Part shown: positions 56,587-64,000 of the stretch, in pieces
Position numbering within the stretch: position 1 is the stretch's first letter
How the letters are laid out: the number at the start of each line of letters is the position of its first letter
Assembly (NCBI GenBank): GCA_964429385.1
Contig: CAYSBR010000013.1
Location: 1-64,000, forward strand
Source: UBA2377 sp964429385
GTDB taxonomy: Bacteria > Verrucomicrobiota > Verrucomicrobiia > Opitutales > Opitutaceae
DNA: 64,000 nt
Direction: 5' to 3'
Notes under the pieces: model-generated
The model's database searches: none
What the model saw: only the letters and a program-made list of their open reading frames with translations
Told to the model about the DNA's origin: nothing
Program-made: the position numbers and the translations under genes

Positions 56587-58059
56587 ATGAAGGGTTTTTT
56601 CGTCGTCAGCACACTGGTGCTTTCGCTGTGCAGCGCGCTGCTTTACTGGACGCTGCCGGGCCGGCAGACCGAGTTGCCGATCCTCTACTGGATTACGCAG
56701 GACGACAAATATAAGCAGGAAATTGTGAGTGTGTTCCGGGAGTGGCTGCGGGACGAGGGGCTGCCCGATGTGGACCTGCGGATCGACAATACGAACACCG
56801 ACGAAACCAAGAAATTGGTGCAGGGCGTGTCGGGCGTGGGGGCCGACCTGATGGACCTCTACAACTTCCAGTTGGATCTTTTTCCCGCGACGGGGATGAT
56901 GCTGGATGTGACGGAGGACGCGAAGCGTCTGGGTTTTTCCCCGGATGTGACCTATCCGGGACTGCAAAACGATATCGTATTCGAGGGGCGCCAATACAGT
57001 TTCCCGCGCAGCGCCGGGGTGTTGCTCAACTGGGTGAATCTCGGGACTTTTGAGCGTTTCGGTGTGTCGCCGCCGCCGTCGCGCTGGACCCCGGACGAAT
57101 TTGAAGAGCTGGGAAGGAAGTTCGTGGCGGCGGCCAACCCTCCGGGGACGCGCCAGCGCACCTATTTGGCGAACACGGTGTCGCGCGACGTGATGCGGCG
57201 GGGAGTGGGGCTGGCCAATTTCAACGAGACCGGCACACGCTGCACGCTGGATGATCCGCGCAATGCGGAGGTGCTGGAGCGGGTGCGCCGCTGGGTCGTC
57301 GAAGACCGGCTTCTCCCGACGAAGGAGGAGGATGCGGCGATGTCCGCCGATATTTCGGGTGGAGGCAGCATGTTCTCCCATTTTGACTCGGGCCGGTTCG
57401 GCATGGTTTACACCGGGCACTGGGCGTTCATCATGCTGCGGCCGCGCGGCACGTTCAAACTGGCGACGGCCGAGGGGCCGCAGGACGGGTTTCCCAATGC
57501 CGAGATGGGCGGTGGCGGCGTGGGGGTCTATGCCGGCACGCGGCACCGCGAACATGCCGTGCGTTTCCTGCAATATCTGGGCAGCGATCATTTCAACCGG
57601 CTGATCATCCGGCAGGCGGACTCGTTGCCGCCGCTGCCGCGCTACGCGAAAACCGATGAGTTTCTGTATCCGGTTGGGCGTGAAAACGAATGGCCGGTGC
57701 ACGGGGCCTTTGCCCGGGCCACAAACGAGATCGGCATCACGGTGAGCAAAAGTCCTTTTGTGCTGCCTTCGATTGTTTACCGGCTGGAGCTGGAAATCTA
57801 CGAGGCGGTGATCGCCGGGCGGCTCACGCCGGAGCAGGGCGCGCGGCAGATGGCCGAGCGCATCAATGCCGAGATCGCCCAGAGCGTGCGGCGCAACGAG
57901 CGGCTGCGTGCGCTCTACGAGGAACGGGTGCGGACCCAGCAGCGCATTGATGAAAGACGCGCCGCCGGTGGGCGCGTGCCCGCCGATTGGGTGACGGATG
58001 CCTTCCATCAGGCTTACTACCGGGCGCAGGGTTGGCTGGAAGAGGAGGGCGGATCATGA
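56587..58059 (+). CDS. ABC transporter sugar-binding protein
   Basis: 490 residues. An uncleaved-looking N-terminal helix (FFVVSTLVLSLCSALLYWTL) and no lipobox, so it may be membrane-anchored. The body is a family 1 extracellular binding protein: ILYWITQDDKYKQEIVSVFREW, ADLMDLYNFQLDLFPATGMM, GRQYSFPRSAGVLLNWVNL, WTPDEFEELGRKFV, MFSHFDSGRFGMVYTGHWAF and GGGGVGVYAGTRHREHAVRFL. A helical tail with charged residues follows. Overlaps the first permease by four bases. These binding proteins serve carbohydrate importers; the sugar is unknown. Confidence 0.92.
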   Translation: MKGFFVVSTLVLSLCSALLYWTLPGRQTELPILYWITQDDKYKQEIVSVFREWLRDEGLPDVDLRIDNTNTDETKKLVQGVSGVGADLMDLYNFQLDLFPATGMMLDVTEDAKRLGFSPDVTYPGLQNDIVFEGRQYSFPRSAGVLLNWVNLGTFERFGVSPPPSRWTPDEFEELGRKFVAAANPPGTRQRTYLANTVSRDVMRRGVGLANFNETGTRCTLDDPRNAEVLERVRRWVVEDRLLPTKEEDAAMSADISGGGSMFSHFDSGRFGMVYTGHWAFIMLRPRGTFKLATAEGPQDGFPNAEMGGGGVGVYAGTRHREHAVRFLQYLGSDHFNRLIIRQADSLPPLPRYAKTDEFLYPVGRENEWPVHGAFARATNEIGITVSKSPFVLPSIVYRLELEIYEAVIAGRLTPEQGARQMAERINAEIAQSVRRNERLRALYEERVRTQQRIDERRAAGGRVPADWVTDAFHQAYYRAQGWLEEEGGS

Positions 58060-59540
58060 AGACGCGCGGCTCCGAACTGCGCCGCACGGTGACGGGAGTG
58101 GGTTTTCTGCTTCCGAACATCCTGGGGTTTCTCGCCTTCACGCTCGTGCCGCTGGTGATGAGCTTCTTCATCGCGTTCACGGATTGGGATGCGCTCCGGC
58201 ACAATATCTTCCGCGACGAGCCGTTGAAGTTCGTGGGGCTGGAGAACTTCATCTGGCTCTTCACGCATCCGGAGTTCTGGCACTATCTGGGCAACACGTT
58301 CTTTCTGATGCTGGGCCTGCCTTTCGCGATCGCGGGCAGTCTCGGGGCGGCGTTGCTGCTGACGCGCGTGACCCAGCGGCCGGCGGCCCTGCGCGGCGCG
58401 CTCGTGCTGGCCACGCTCATCCTCATCGCCAGCCTGCTGGTGCTTCTGCGGGGCGGAATGGCGGAGGCGGGAGTGTGGTTCATCTTCGGCGGGCTTGCCG
58501 TGATGATGCTGGTGGGCGGCGTGCTTACCGGCGGGGCGATCCACCGCACGCTGTTCTATCTGCCGCACTTCACGGCGGGGGTGGCCACCTTTGTCCTGTG
58601 GAAGAAACTCTACAATCCGCAGACGGGCCCGATCAACGTGGCGCTGGCGCCCGTGCTGGAGAAGTTTGCGGCGCTGGTGCAATGGGCGTCGCCGGTCTTT
58701 GCGGTGGGCGTGCCGCTGGTCTCAGGCGTGCTCGCGTTGCTGCTGGTGGTCTGGCAGGTGCGCCGGCTGCGCCGGCACTGGGATGATTCCGCGGCGGGCG
58801 AGGTGACGGTGGCCTTTGGCGCGGCGTTGCTCGCGCTGCCGGTGGGATTTCTCCTGCACTGGCTGGGGCTGCCAGGCTGGGCGGCCGCGGGGCTGGCCCT
58901 GCTGGGGGCCGGCGGGTTCACGATGACAACTCTCCGCCGGCCGCGACCCTGGGGTCCGGTATGCGCGCGGGATGCGGGGGTGAGCGCGGAACTCGCGCTC
59001 GGCCTGGGCCTCGTGCCGCTGCTGCTGCTGCTTGGTGCGGGCGTGGCGATGGGATCGGGGCTGCCGGCCGCGACGGCGACCGGCCTGGAGCCGCCGAACT
59101 GGCTGGGCGACTACGCCTGGGCCAAGCCGGCCATCATGATCATGGCCCTGTGGGCGGCCATCGGCTCGAACAACATGATCCTGTATCTTGCAGGACTGAG
59201 CAACATCCCGCCGGAGCTCTACGAGGCGGCGGACATGGACGGGGCTTCGCCGCGGCAGCGGTTCTGGCACATCACCTGGCCGCAGCTCGCGCCGGTCACG
59301 TTCTTCGTCTTCGTGATGGGCATCATCTACGGATTGCAGGGCGGCTTCGAGATGGCGCGGGTCATGACGAAGGGCGGCCCGGCGGGCAGCACGACCACGC
59401 TCAGTTATTTCATCTACATCGAGGGTTTTGAGACCGGCCGGCTGGGCTATGCCTCGGCGGCGGCCTGGGTGCTCTTCGCGCTCGTGTTTGCGCTCTCCTT
59501 CCTGAACTTCCGCTTCGGCAATCGCAATGCCAACGACTGA
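58056..59540 (+). CDS. ABC sugar transporter permease, enlarged MalF/UgpA type
   Basis: 494 residues from the ATG at 58056 (overlaps the upstream stop). N-terminal GFLLPNILGFLAFTLVPLVMSFFIAFTDWD and the EAA loop ELYEAADMDGASPRQRFWHITWP near the end are standard for this permease class, which normally has about 290 residues and six helices. About 200 extra residues lie between, with additional hydrophobic segments (LVLATLILIASLLVLL, WFIFGGLAVMMLVGG, VSGVLALLLVVWQ, GAALLALPVGFLLHWLG and others). The extra part separates the early helices from the conserved core. Works with the MalG-type permease downstream; no ATPase gene is nearby, so a shared one is likely. Confidence 0.9.
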   Translation: MKTRGSELRRTVTGVGFLLPNILGFLAFTLVPLVMSFFIAFTDWDALRHNIFRDEPLKFVGLENFIWLFTHPEFWHYLGNTFFLMLGLPFAIAGSLGAALLLTRVTQRPAALRGALVLATLILIASLLVLLRGGMAEAGVWFIFGGLAVMMLVGGVLTGGAIHRTLFYLPHFTAGVATFVLWKKLYNPQTGPINVALAPVLEKFAALVQWASPVFAVGVPLVSGVLALLLVVWQVRRLRRHWDDSAAGEVTVAFGAALLALPVGFLLHWLGLPGWAAAGLALLGAGGFTMTTLRRPRPWGPVCARDAGVSAELALGLGLVPLLLLLGAGVAMGSGLPAATATGLEPPNWLGDYAWAKPAIMIMALWAAIGSNNMILYLAGLSNIPPELYEAADMDGASPRQRFWHITWPQLAPVTFFVFVMGIIYGLQGGFEMARVMTKGGPAGSTTTLSYFIYIEGFETGRLGYASAAAWVLFALVFALSFLNFRFGNRNAND

Positions 59541-59606
59541 CCTGCTCCCGGCCCGGATGCCTCCAATTCACCGCAGGCGCGCTCTTGCGCGCGGGAGGGC
59601 CGGCGT

Positions 59607-60449
59607 ATGAGCGCATCTGCCCCCAGTGCCGATCCCAAGGCGCCGCGCAGCGGCCCCGGCCTGCACACCGTGATGATGGTGCTCAGCCTGCTGATGGTGG
59701 CGCCGTTTGTGTGGATGGTGCTCACGAGCTTCAAGTCGATGGTTGAGGCGTCGGATCCGGATTGGATGCCGGGGGCCTTTCTCTGGGAGAATTATCCCGA
59801 GGTGTTCCGGGTGATCCCGTTTCTGCGTTTCACCCTCAACAGCCTCGTGGTGGCGGGCTGGGTGACGCTGATCCAGGTGCTGACGAGCGCGATGGCGGCC
59901 TACAGTTTCTCCCGGTTGGAGTGGCCGGGGCGCGACCGCATCTTTTTCTTCTACCTCGGCACGATGATGCTCCCCGGCCTGGTGCTGCTCATTCCGACCT
60001 TCCAGCTCATGGTGCGGTTCGGCATGGTGGACACCTACCTCGGGCTGATCCTGCCGGCGGCCTTCAGCGCCTTCGGCACCTTTTTGCTGCGCCAGTTCAT
60101 GCTGGGCATCCCGCGCGCGCTCGACGAGGCGGCGGAGATCGACGGCGCGAGCAAGTGGCAGATTTTCTGGAATGTCATTCTGCCACTCAGCCGGCCGGGG
60201 CTCATCACGCTGGCGATCTTCACCTTCATGGGGAACTACCACAGTTTCTTCTGGCCGCTGGTCATGATGAAAACGGTGGAGAAGTTTCCGCTGCCGGTGG
60301 GGCTGATGTTCTTCGACACCGAGCGCGGTCAGGCCACGCACCTGCTGATGGCGGGTGTGACGATGTCGGTCGTGCCGCTCATCCTCATCTTCGTCGTCCT
60401 GCAACGGCAGCTCGTCCGCGGCATCCAGCTCGGTGCGGTGAAAGGGTGA
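59607..60449 (+). CDS. ABC sugar transporter permease, MalG/UgpE type
   Basis: 280 residues, standard size. Six membrane helices; WMVLTSFKSM early, NSLVVAGWVTLIQVLTSAMAAYSFSR, and the EAA loop RALDEAAEIDGASKWQIFWNVILPLSRPGL in its usual blocks. The C-terminal end is VLQRQLVRGIQLGAVKG. It starts 66 bases after the larger permease. With the binding protein and first permease it forms a carbohydrate importer of the CUT1 class. Confidence 0.95.
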   Translation: MSASAPSADPKAPRSGPGLHTVMMVLSLLMVAPFVWMVLTSFKSMVEASDPDWMPGAFLWENYPEVFRVIPFLRFTLNSLVVAGWVTLIQVLTSAMAAYSFSRLEWPGRDRIFFFYLGTMMLPGLVLLIPTFQLMVRFGMVDTYLGLILPAAFSAFGTFLLRQFMLGIPRALDEAAEIDGASKWQIFWNVILPLSRPGLITLAIFTFMGNYHSFFWPLVMMKTVEKFPLPVGLMFFDTERGQATHLLMAGVTMSVVPLILIFVVLQRQLVRGIQLGAVKG

Positions 60450-60518
60450 GGGGATGATCGCCAGGCCCGCGAGGACTGGCCGAAGAATGGAAGGCGGGAG
60501 GCCGAGGGGAGGCGGTGC

Positions 60519-60827
60519 TCAGACTTCCACTTCGATCTGGCCGTCGTTGACGAAGACGGGGAAGGACTGCACGGGCTCCATGTTCTTGGGGCAGACGGCG
60601 GCGCCGTTGGTGACGTCGAAGGCGATGGCGTGCAGCGGGCAGGTGAGGGTGGTGCCGCGGAGCGGGCCGGCGGCCATCGAAGCCCCGGCGTGCGGGCAGA
60701 CGTCGTCAATGGCGTGAAGCCGGCCTTCGACGTTGCAGAGCGCGACGCGGCGGTCGGCGACCTTGAAGGCGCGTTTCGAGCCGGGCGGAAAATCGGTGAG
60801 GGGGAGGAGGGGATGGCGTTGGGGCAT
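60519..60827 (-). CDS. Rieske 2Fe-2S ferredoxin-like protein
   Basis: 102 residues from the ATG at 60827; a frame to 60923 runs into the dispersed repeat and is not used. Cluster ligands C44 and H46 (DVCPHAGASM) and C63 and H66 (TCPLHAIAFDV) give the Rieske pattern C-x-H...C-x2-H. The small single-domain form is like NirD or dioxygenase ferredoxins. It transfers electrons in the cytosol. The partner is unknown, and neighbouring genes do not reveal it. Confidence 0.9.
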   Translation of the reverse strand: MPQRHPLLPLTDFPPGSKRAFKVADRRVALCNVEGRLHAIDDVCPHAGASMAAGPLRGTTLTCPLHAIAFDVTNGAAVCPKNMEPVQSFPVFVNDGQIEVEV

Positions 60828-60851
60828 GGGAGAAAGGGGACGAAATTTTAA

Positions 60852-60919
60852 CCACAGATGACACGGACAGCCACAGATGACAGATAAATCCCCTCTGGGC
60901 TTATCCGTGTCATCTGCGG
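60852..60919. repeat. Dispersed palindromic repeat (ttaaccacagatgacacgga type)
   Basis: ccacagatgacacgga (60852-60867) and its inverse tccgtgtcatctgcgg (60904-60919) match at 15 of 16 positions. A second direct copy of ccacagatgacag starts at 60871. It lies between the Rieske gene start and the end of the epimerase gene. The same family has a half-copy at 45823-45848. I recall this repeat family as widespread in Verrucomicrobiota intergenic DNA. Confidence 0.75.
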
Positions 60920-60948
60920 CCAAAGCTCAAAGCATGGGGCGATGGGGA

Positions 60949-61869
60949 TTACTTGATGGCGATGGCGACGGTGAAGGTCTGACGCTGACCAGGGGGGATG
61001 AAGCGCAGGCCGGTTTTGTGTTCGGGCGCGTTGGGCGGGCCCATCCAGGGCTCCACACAGTAGTAGGGGGCGTCGGCGGATTCGCTCCAGGTGACGACGG
61101 CGGTGCCGGGGGCGGGAACCTCTTCGGCGCCCACCTGCATGACGATGTCGCCGGTGTGGCCGCGTTCGCCGAAGCGCACGGTGTGGTGTTGCAGATCGAG
61201 ATGGATGGCGTCGATCAGCTCGGGGTTGGCGAGGCTTTCGATTTCGTTGAGCTGAGGTCCGGGGATGAGCAGGCCATTGGCATCCTGGCGGACGCGACGG
61301 GATGCGGGGATGCTGATGGCGTAGTCGGCTCGGGTGAGGCTGCCACTCCAGGGCAGGGTGAAGTAGAAATGATGGCCGGCGCTCCAAGGCAGCGGGGTGC
61401 GGCCGAGGTTGAGCAGGCTGAGGTCACAGACGAGGCCAAGCGGTTCAAAGCGATAGCGGACGGTGAATTCGTAATCGTAAGGATAGGCGACGCGGGCTTC
61501 CTCGCCGGGGACGAAGAGCGAGGTGAACCCGGTGGCGTCGGCATGGGTGACCTGAAAGTCGCCCTGGCGGGCGAGCCCGTGCATGGGCATCGGGCGACGG
61601 ACGCCGTCGTCGGCGCGCCAGAAGTGGATGTCGCCCCGATCGAAAACGCGGGCATTGAAGGGAAACAGGATCGGGTTGCCGCCGCGGACGCGGTGAAAGT
61701 CGGCGAGGCTGTCGAGCTCGGGCCAGTAGAGCACGTCGCGCACGGAGCCGTCGCCCAGGGCCAGGTTCCAGTTCATCAACCGGGCCCCTTTTTCGGGCCA
61801 CGCCAGGAAGGTGGACTGGCCGACGCGCCAGCGGGTGAGGGAAGCGCCGAGGTAGGGGACTTTTTCCAT
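60949..61869 (-). CDS. Aldose 1-epimerase-like (galactose mutarotase fold) protein
   Basis: 306 residues from the ATG at 61869; a frame to 62001 would overlap the divergent protease gene promoter. Beta-supersandwich pattern with GGNPILFPFNARVFDRG and PMHGLARQGDFQV (conserved His), SAGHHFYFTLPW (second His), DAPYYCVEPWMGPPNAP with the conserved Glu of the fold, and KTGLRFIPPGQ. The match is to the DUF4432/YeaD-like or mutarotase group that acts on sugar anomers or sugar phosphates. Substrate unknown. It lies downstream of a sugar transporter but on the other strand. Confidence 0.88.
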   Translation of the reverse strand: MEKVPYLGASLTRWRVGQSTFLAWPEKGARLMNWNLALGDGSVRDVLYWPELDSLADFHRVRGGNPILFPFNARVFDRGDIHFWRADDGVRRPMPMHGLARQGDFQVTHADATGFTSLFVPGEEARVAYPYDYEFTVRYRFEPLGLVCDLSLLNLGRTPLPWSAGHHFYFTLPWSGSLTRADYAISIPASRRVRQDANGLLIPGPQLNEIESLANPELIDAIHLDLQHHTVRFGERGHTGDIVMQVGAEEVPAPGTAVVTWSESADAPYYCVEPWMGPPNAPEHKTGLRFIPPGQRQTFTVAIAIK

Positions 61870-61987
61870 GCGGGTGGAGAAAGCAGGGCGGCCGGGCTGG
61901 CGCAACGGGTTTTTGGAAACGGAGGCGTGAATTCCCCTGCGCTGACGCTTGCGCAGGCGGGAATCGGCATTCACTTTCGAACCCCAC

Positions 61988-63418
61988 ATGCTGCGCTTCA
62001 CCCCGTTCTACTTCCTCGCGCTCCTTGCGGCTTCGTTGCTGGCGGCCGAGACCGAGACCCCGGCGGTTGCGCCCGGGGCCGGGCCCACCCCGGAGCCGGC
62101 CCAGATGCAGGTGGTGGTCATCCCGGTGCAGGAACAGATCGGGAAGCCCGTGCTCTACATCCTGCGGCGCGGCCTGAAGGAAGCGATCGAGCAGAAGGCG
62201 GACGTGGTCGTGCTCGACATGAAAACGCCGGGCGGCGCGGCGAATATCACCATTGAGATCATGGAGGCGCTGAGCCGGTTTCCGGGCCAGACGCTGACCT
62301 TTGTCAATGACGAGGCCGGCTCGGCCGGGGCGATCATCGCGGTAGTGACGGATGAGATTTACTTCGCGCCCAATGGCGTGATGGGCGCGGCGGAGTTGGT
62401 GATGGGGACGGGACAGGACGTGCCTGAAGCGATGAAGCGGAAGATGGACAGTTACATTCGCGCCAAGACGCGGGCGTTGTCCGGTGGTCCGTCACAGCGG
62501 GCGGAGGTGTTGCGGGCGATGATGAACGCGGACTTTGAGCTGAAGATTGGCGATGAGGTCATCAAGCCCAAGGGCGAGTTGCTCACCCTGTCGGCGGATG
62601 AAGCGGTCAAGCCCTACGGCGACCCGCCCGAGCCGTTGCTGGCGGCGGGGATTGCGGAAGATGTGGAAGCGTTGCTCACCCAGAAATATGGCGCGGGCAA
62701 CTTCACGGTGAAAACGCTGGAGGTCACCTGGTCGGAAAAACTCGCCGTGTGGCTCAATACGATCACGCCCCTGCTGCTGGGGTTGGGCCTGCTGGCCCTG
62801 TTCATCGAGTTCAAGACGCCGGGCTTCGGCTTTTTCGGCGTGGCGGGGCTCGTGCTGCTGGGCGTGGTTTTCCTGGGGAATTTTGTGGCGGGTTTTTCAG
62901 GGCACGAGCCGATCATTGTCTTCGCCCTCGGGGTGCTGCTGGTGATGCTGGAGCTGTTGTTCTTCCCGGGGATCGTGGTGGTGGCGCTGACCGGGGTGCT
63001 GCTGATGCTCGGTTCGCTGCTGTGGTCCATGGCCGACATCTGGCCGAACGAGCCCCTGGAATTGTCCGGCGACTTGCTGATCAACCCGCTGCAAAATCTG
63101 CTGCTGGGTCTGACGGTGGCGGTGGGCTTGTTTGCGCTGCTTGCGCGTTTTCTGCCGCAGGGCTGGTTCTGGACCCGGCTGGCGGTGGGCGGCGCGGTCC
63201 AGGGCACGGCGCTGGCGCCGGAGATCGAGCAGGTGCGCCAGTCCCTGCTGGACCGGGAGGGTGAAGCGGTGACGGACCTGTTTCCGAGCGGCCAGGTGGA
63301 GATTGACGGGCGGCGCTATGACGCGCGGCTGGCGTTGGGGGCGGCCAAGGCCGGCACGCCGGTGCGGGTGGTGCGGCATACGGAATTTGAGCTCATTGTG
63401 GAGGTGAGGGAATCATGA
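61988..63418 (+). CDS. NfeD-family membrane serine protease (ClpP-class, NfeD1b type)
   Basis: 476 residues from the ATG at 61988. Signal segment FYFLALLAASLLAA, then a periplasmic ClpP-like domain: VVVLDMKTPGGAANITIEIM, FVNDEAGSAGAIIAVVTDEI with probable nucleophile S112, and FAPNGVMGAAELV. A lysine about 25-35 residues later may complete the Ser-Lys dyad. Four or five membrane helices follow, then a C-terminal OB domain (GQVEIDGRRYDARL). Proteins of this kind act with flotillin/stomatin partners in membrane quality control. It overlaps the next NfeD gene and floA follows. Confidence 0.92.
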   Translation: MLRFTPFYFLALLAASLLAAETETPAVAPGAGPTPEPAQMQVVVIPVQEQIGKPVLYILRRGLKEAIEQKADVVVLDMKTPGGAANITIEIMEALSRFPGQTLTFVNDEAGSAGAIIAVVTDEIYFAPNGVMGAAELVMGTGQDVPEAMKRKMDSYIRAKTRALSGGPSQRAEVLRAMMNADFELKIGDEVIKPKGELLTLSADEAVKPYGDPPEPLLAAGIAEDVEALLTQKYGAGNFTVKTLEVTWSEKLAVWLNTITPLLLGLGLLALFIEFKTPGFGFFGVAGLVLLGVVFLGNFVAGFSGHEPIIVFALGVLLVMLELLFFPGIVVVALTGVLLMLGSLLWSMADIWPNEPLELSGDLLINPLQNLLLGLTVAVGLFALLARFLPQGWFWTRLAVGGAVQGTALAPEIEQVRQSLLDREGEAVTDLFPSGQVEIDGRRYDARLALGAAKAGTPVRVVRHTEFELIVEVRES

Positions 63419-63894
63419 CCGCGATCCTGGTGCTTTTTGCCGTGGGCATCCTGCTCGTGGCGGTTGAGATCGTGGTGCCCGGCGGCCTGCTCGGGCTGGT
63501 GGGCGGTCTTTGCCTGCTGGCCGGGGTGGCGGCGTCCTTTCACCAATTCGGCTCGACAGGCGGATTTGTCGCCACGGCCGTGGCGATCGTCATCGGCGCG
63601 GTGACGCTTTACCTGGAGTTTGCCATCCTGCCCAAGACCGCGATTGCGCGGAAATTCACCATGGCGGAAACCGTGGCGGGCCGCAGCCAGCCGGAGCTGG
63701 CGGATCGCGATGCGGTGATCGGCGCCACCGGCGTGGCCGTGACGCGACTGGCGCCCAGCGGAATCGTCGAAGTGGCGGGCAAACGCTACGAGGCTTTTTC
63801 CCAATCGGGGCTCGCCGAAGCGGGCGGGCGCGTGAAAGTGGTGGATGTGGATAACTTTCGTATCGTTGTAACCCAAATCAAAGAAACCTCATGA
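63415..63894 (+). CDS. NfeD-like short membrane protein
   Basis: 159 residues: two or three membrane helices (ILVLFAVGILLVAVEIVV, GLLGLVGGLCLLAGVAAS, FVATAVAIVIGAVTLYLE) and a C-terminal OB-fold domain with DAVIGATGVAVTRLAPSGIV and VEVAGKRYEAFSQSG. No protease domain. It overlaps the protease gene (ATGA) and the following floA start. The trio NfeD protease, short NfeD and flotillin-like FloA is a common unit. Confidence 0.92.
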   Translation: MTAILVLFAVGILLVAVEIVVPGGLLGLVGGLCLLAGVAASFHQFGSTGGFVATAVAIVIGAVTLYLEFAILPKTAIARKFTMAETVAGRSQPELADRDAVIGATGVAVTRLAPSGIVEVAGKRYEAFSQSGLAEAGGRVKVVDVDNFRIVVTQIKETS

Positions 63895-64000
63895 ACCTGA
63901 CCCTGATTGCATTGGTGGCCGCCGGCATTGTCGTGCTGGTGATTGGCGCGGTAATTTTCAGCCTGATCGGCGCGTGGGTGAGGGCGCTGTTCAACGGCGC
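63891..64000 (+). CDS. floA: Flotillin-like protein FloA, N-terminus (cut by window edge)
   Basis: The ATG at 63891 overlaps the NfeD stop. 36 codons are seen: MNLTLIALVAAGIVVLVIGA, then VIFSLIGAWVRALFNG. The single membrane helix followed by LIGAWVRALFNG fits the N-terminus of FloA (UPF0365), a scaffold of functional membrane microdomains. The rest lies outside the window, so the call rests on a short match and on the nfeD neighbours. Confidence 0.8.
   Translation, partial: MNLTLIALVAAGIVVLVIGAVIFSLIGAWVRALFNG

Overview
This 64 kb window is GC-rich and tightly packed, and it looks like chromosomal DNA of a Verrucomicrobiota bacterium, most likely from the Opitutaceae. That placement is an inference. 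It rests on protein style, on a nuo gene set that starts at nuoB, on dispersed 'ccacagatgacacgg' and 'ttaaccacgaaa' type palindromic repeats that I remember from that phylum, and on the scarcity of Shine-Dalgarno sequences. A run of ten N at 20717-20726 shows that this is a scaffolded draft or metagenome assembly, and the join there is wrong.

Layout. 1-4895: the start of pyruvate phosphate dikinase, a Sel1-repeat exported protein, TatC, Xaa-Pro aminopeptidase and a universal stress protein. 4990-11037: a carbohydrate locus with two divergent arms. The minus arm carries an enolase-superfamily sugar-acid dehydratase, an SDR dehydrogenase and an SMP-30 lactonase. The plus arm carries a barrel-type glycosidase-like protein and a GH4 enzyme. 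Together they suggest oxidative, non-phosphorylative sugar breakdown. 11584-16887: a type II secretion pseudopilin/assembly operon (C-like, G, H, I, J, K, L, M) with no gspD, gspE or gspF. 17005-17094: tRNA-Ser(GGA). 17290-31125: respiratory complex I genes nuoB to nuoN in order; nuoA is absent and nuoF is broken by the assembly fault.

31244-43247 holds housekeeping genes: a double ThyX-like protein, an EEP-family hydrolase, ComEC, RarA, a glycosidase-like protein, a riboflavin pair (RibB with a degenerate RibA domain, then RibH), NusB, a frameshifted GxxExxY gene and FtsY. 43255-45740 is an accessory islet with remnants of an IS110 transposase, a tyrosine integrase and a VapC toxin, two unrecognised genes, and an intact DUF433/DUF5615 toxin-antitoxin pair.

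45936-56276 is a metal-homeostasis region. It has a ZnuD-like TonB receptor with very His/Asp-rich loops; a second TonB receptor followed by a sialidase-like protein with a CTCC motif, a lipoprotein cytochrome c and a CusF-like copper-binding protein; and, divergently, a COG0523 GTPase that converges on a WD40 protein. 56587-60449 is a sugar ABC transporter (binding protein plus two permeases, one enlarged, no ATPase). The window closes with a Rieske protein, an aldose-epimerase-like protein, two NfeD proteins and the start of floA.
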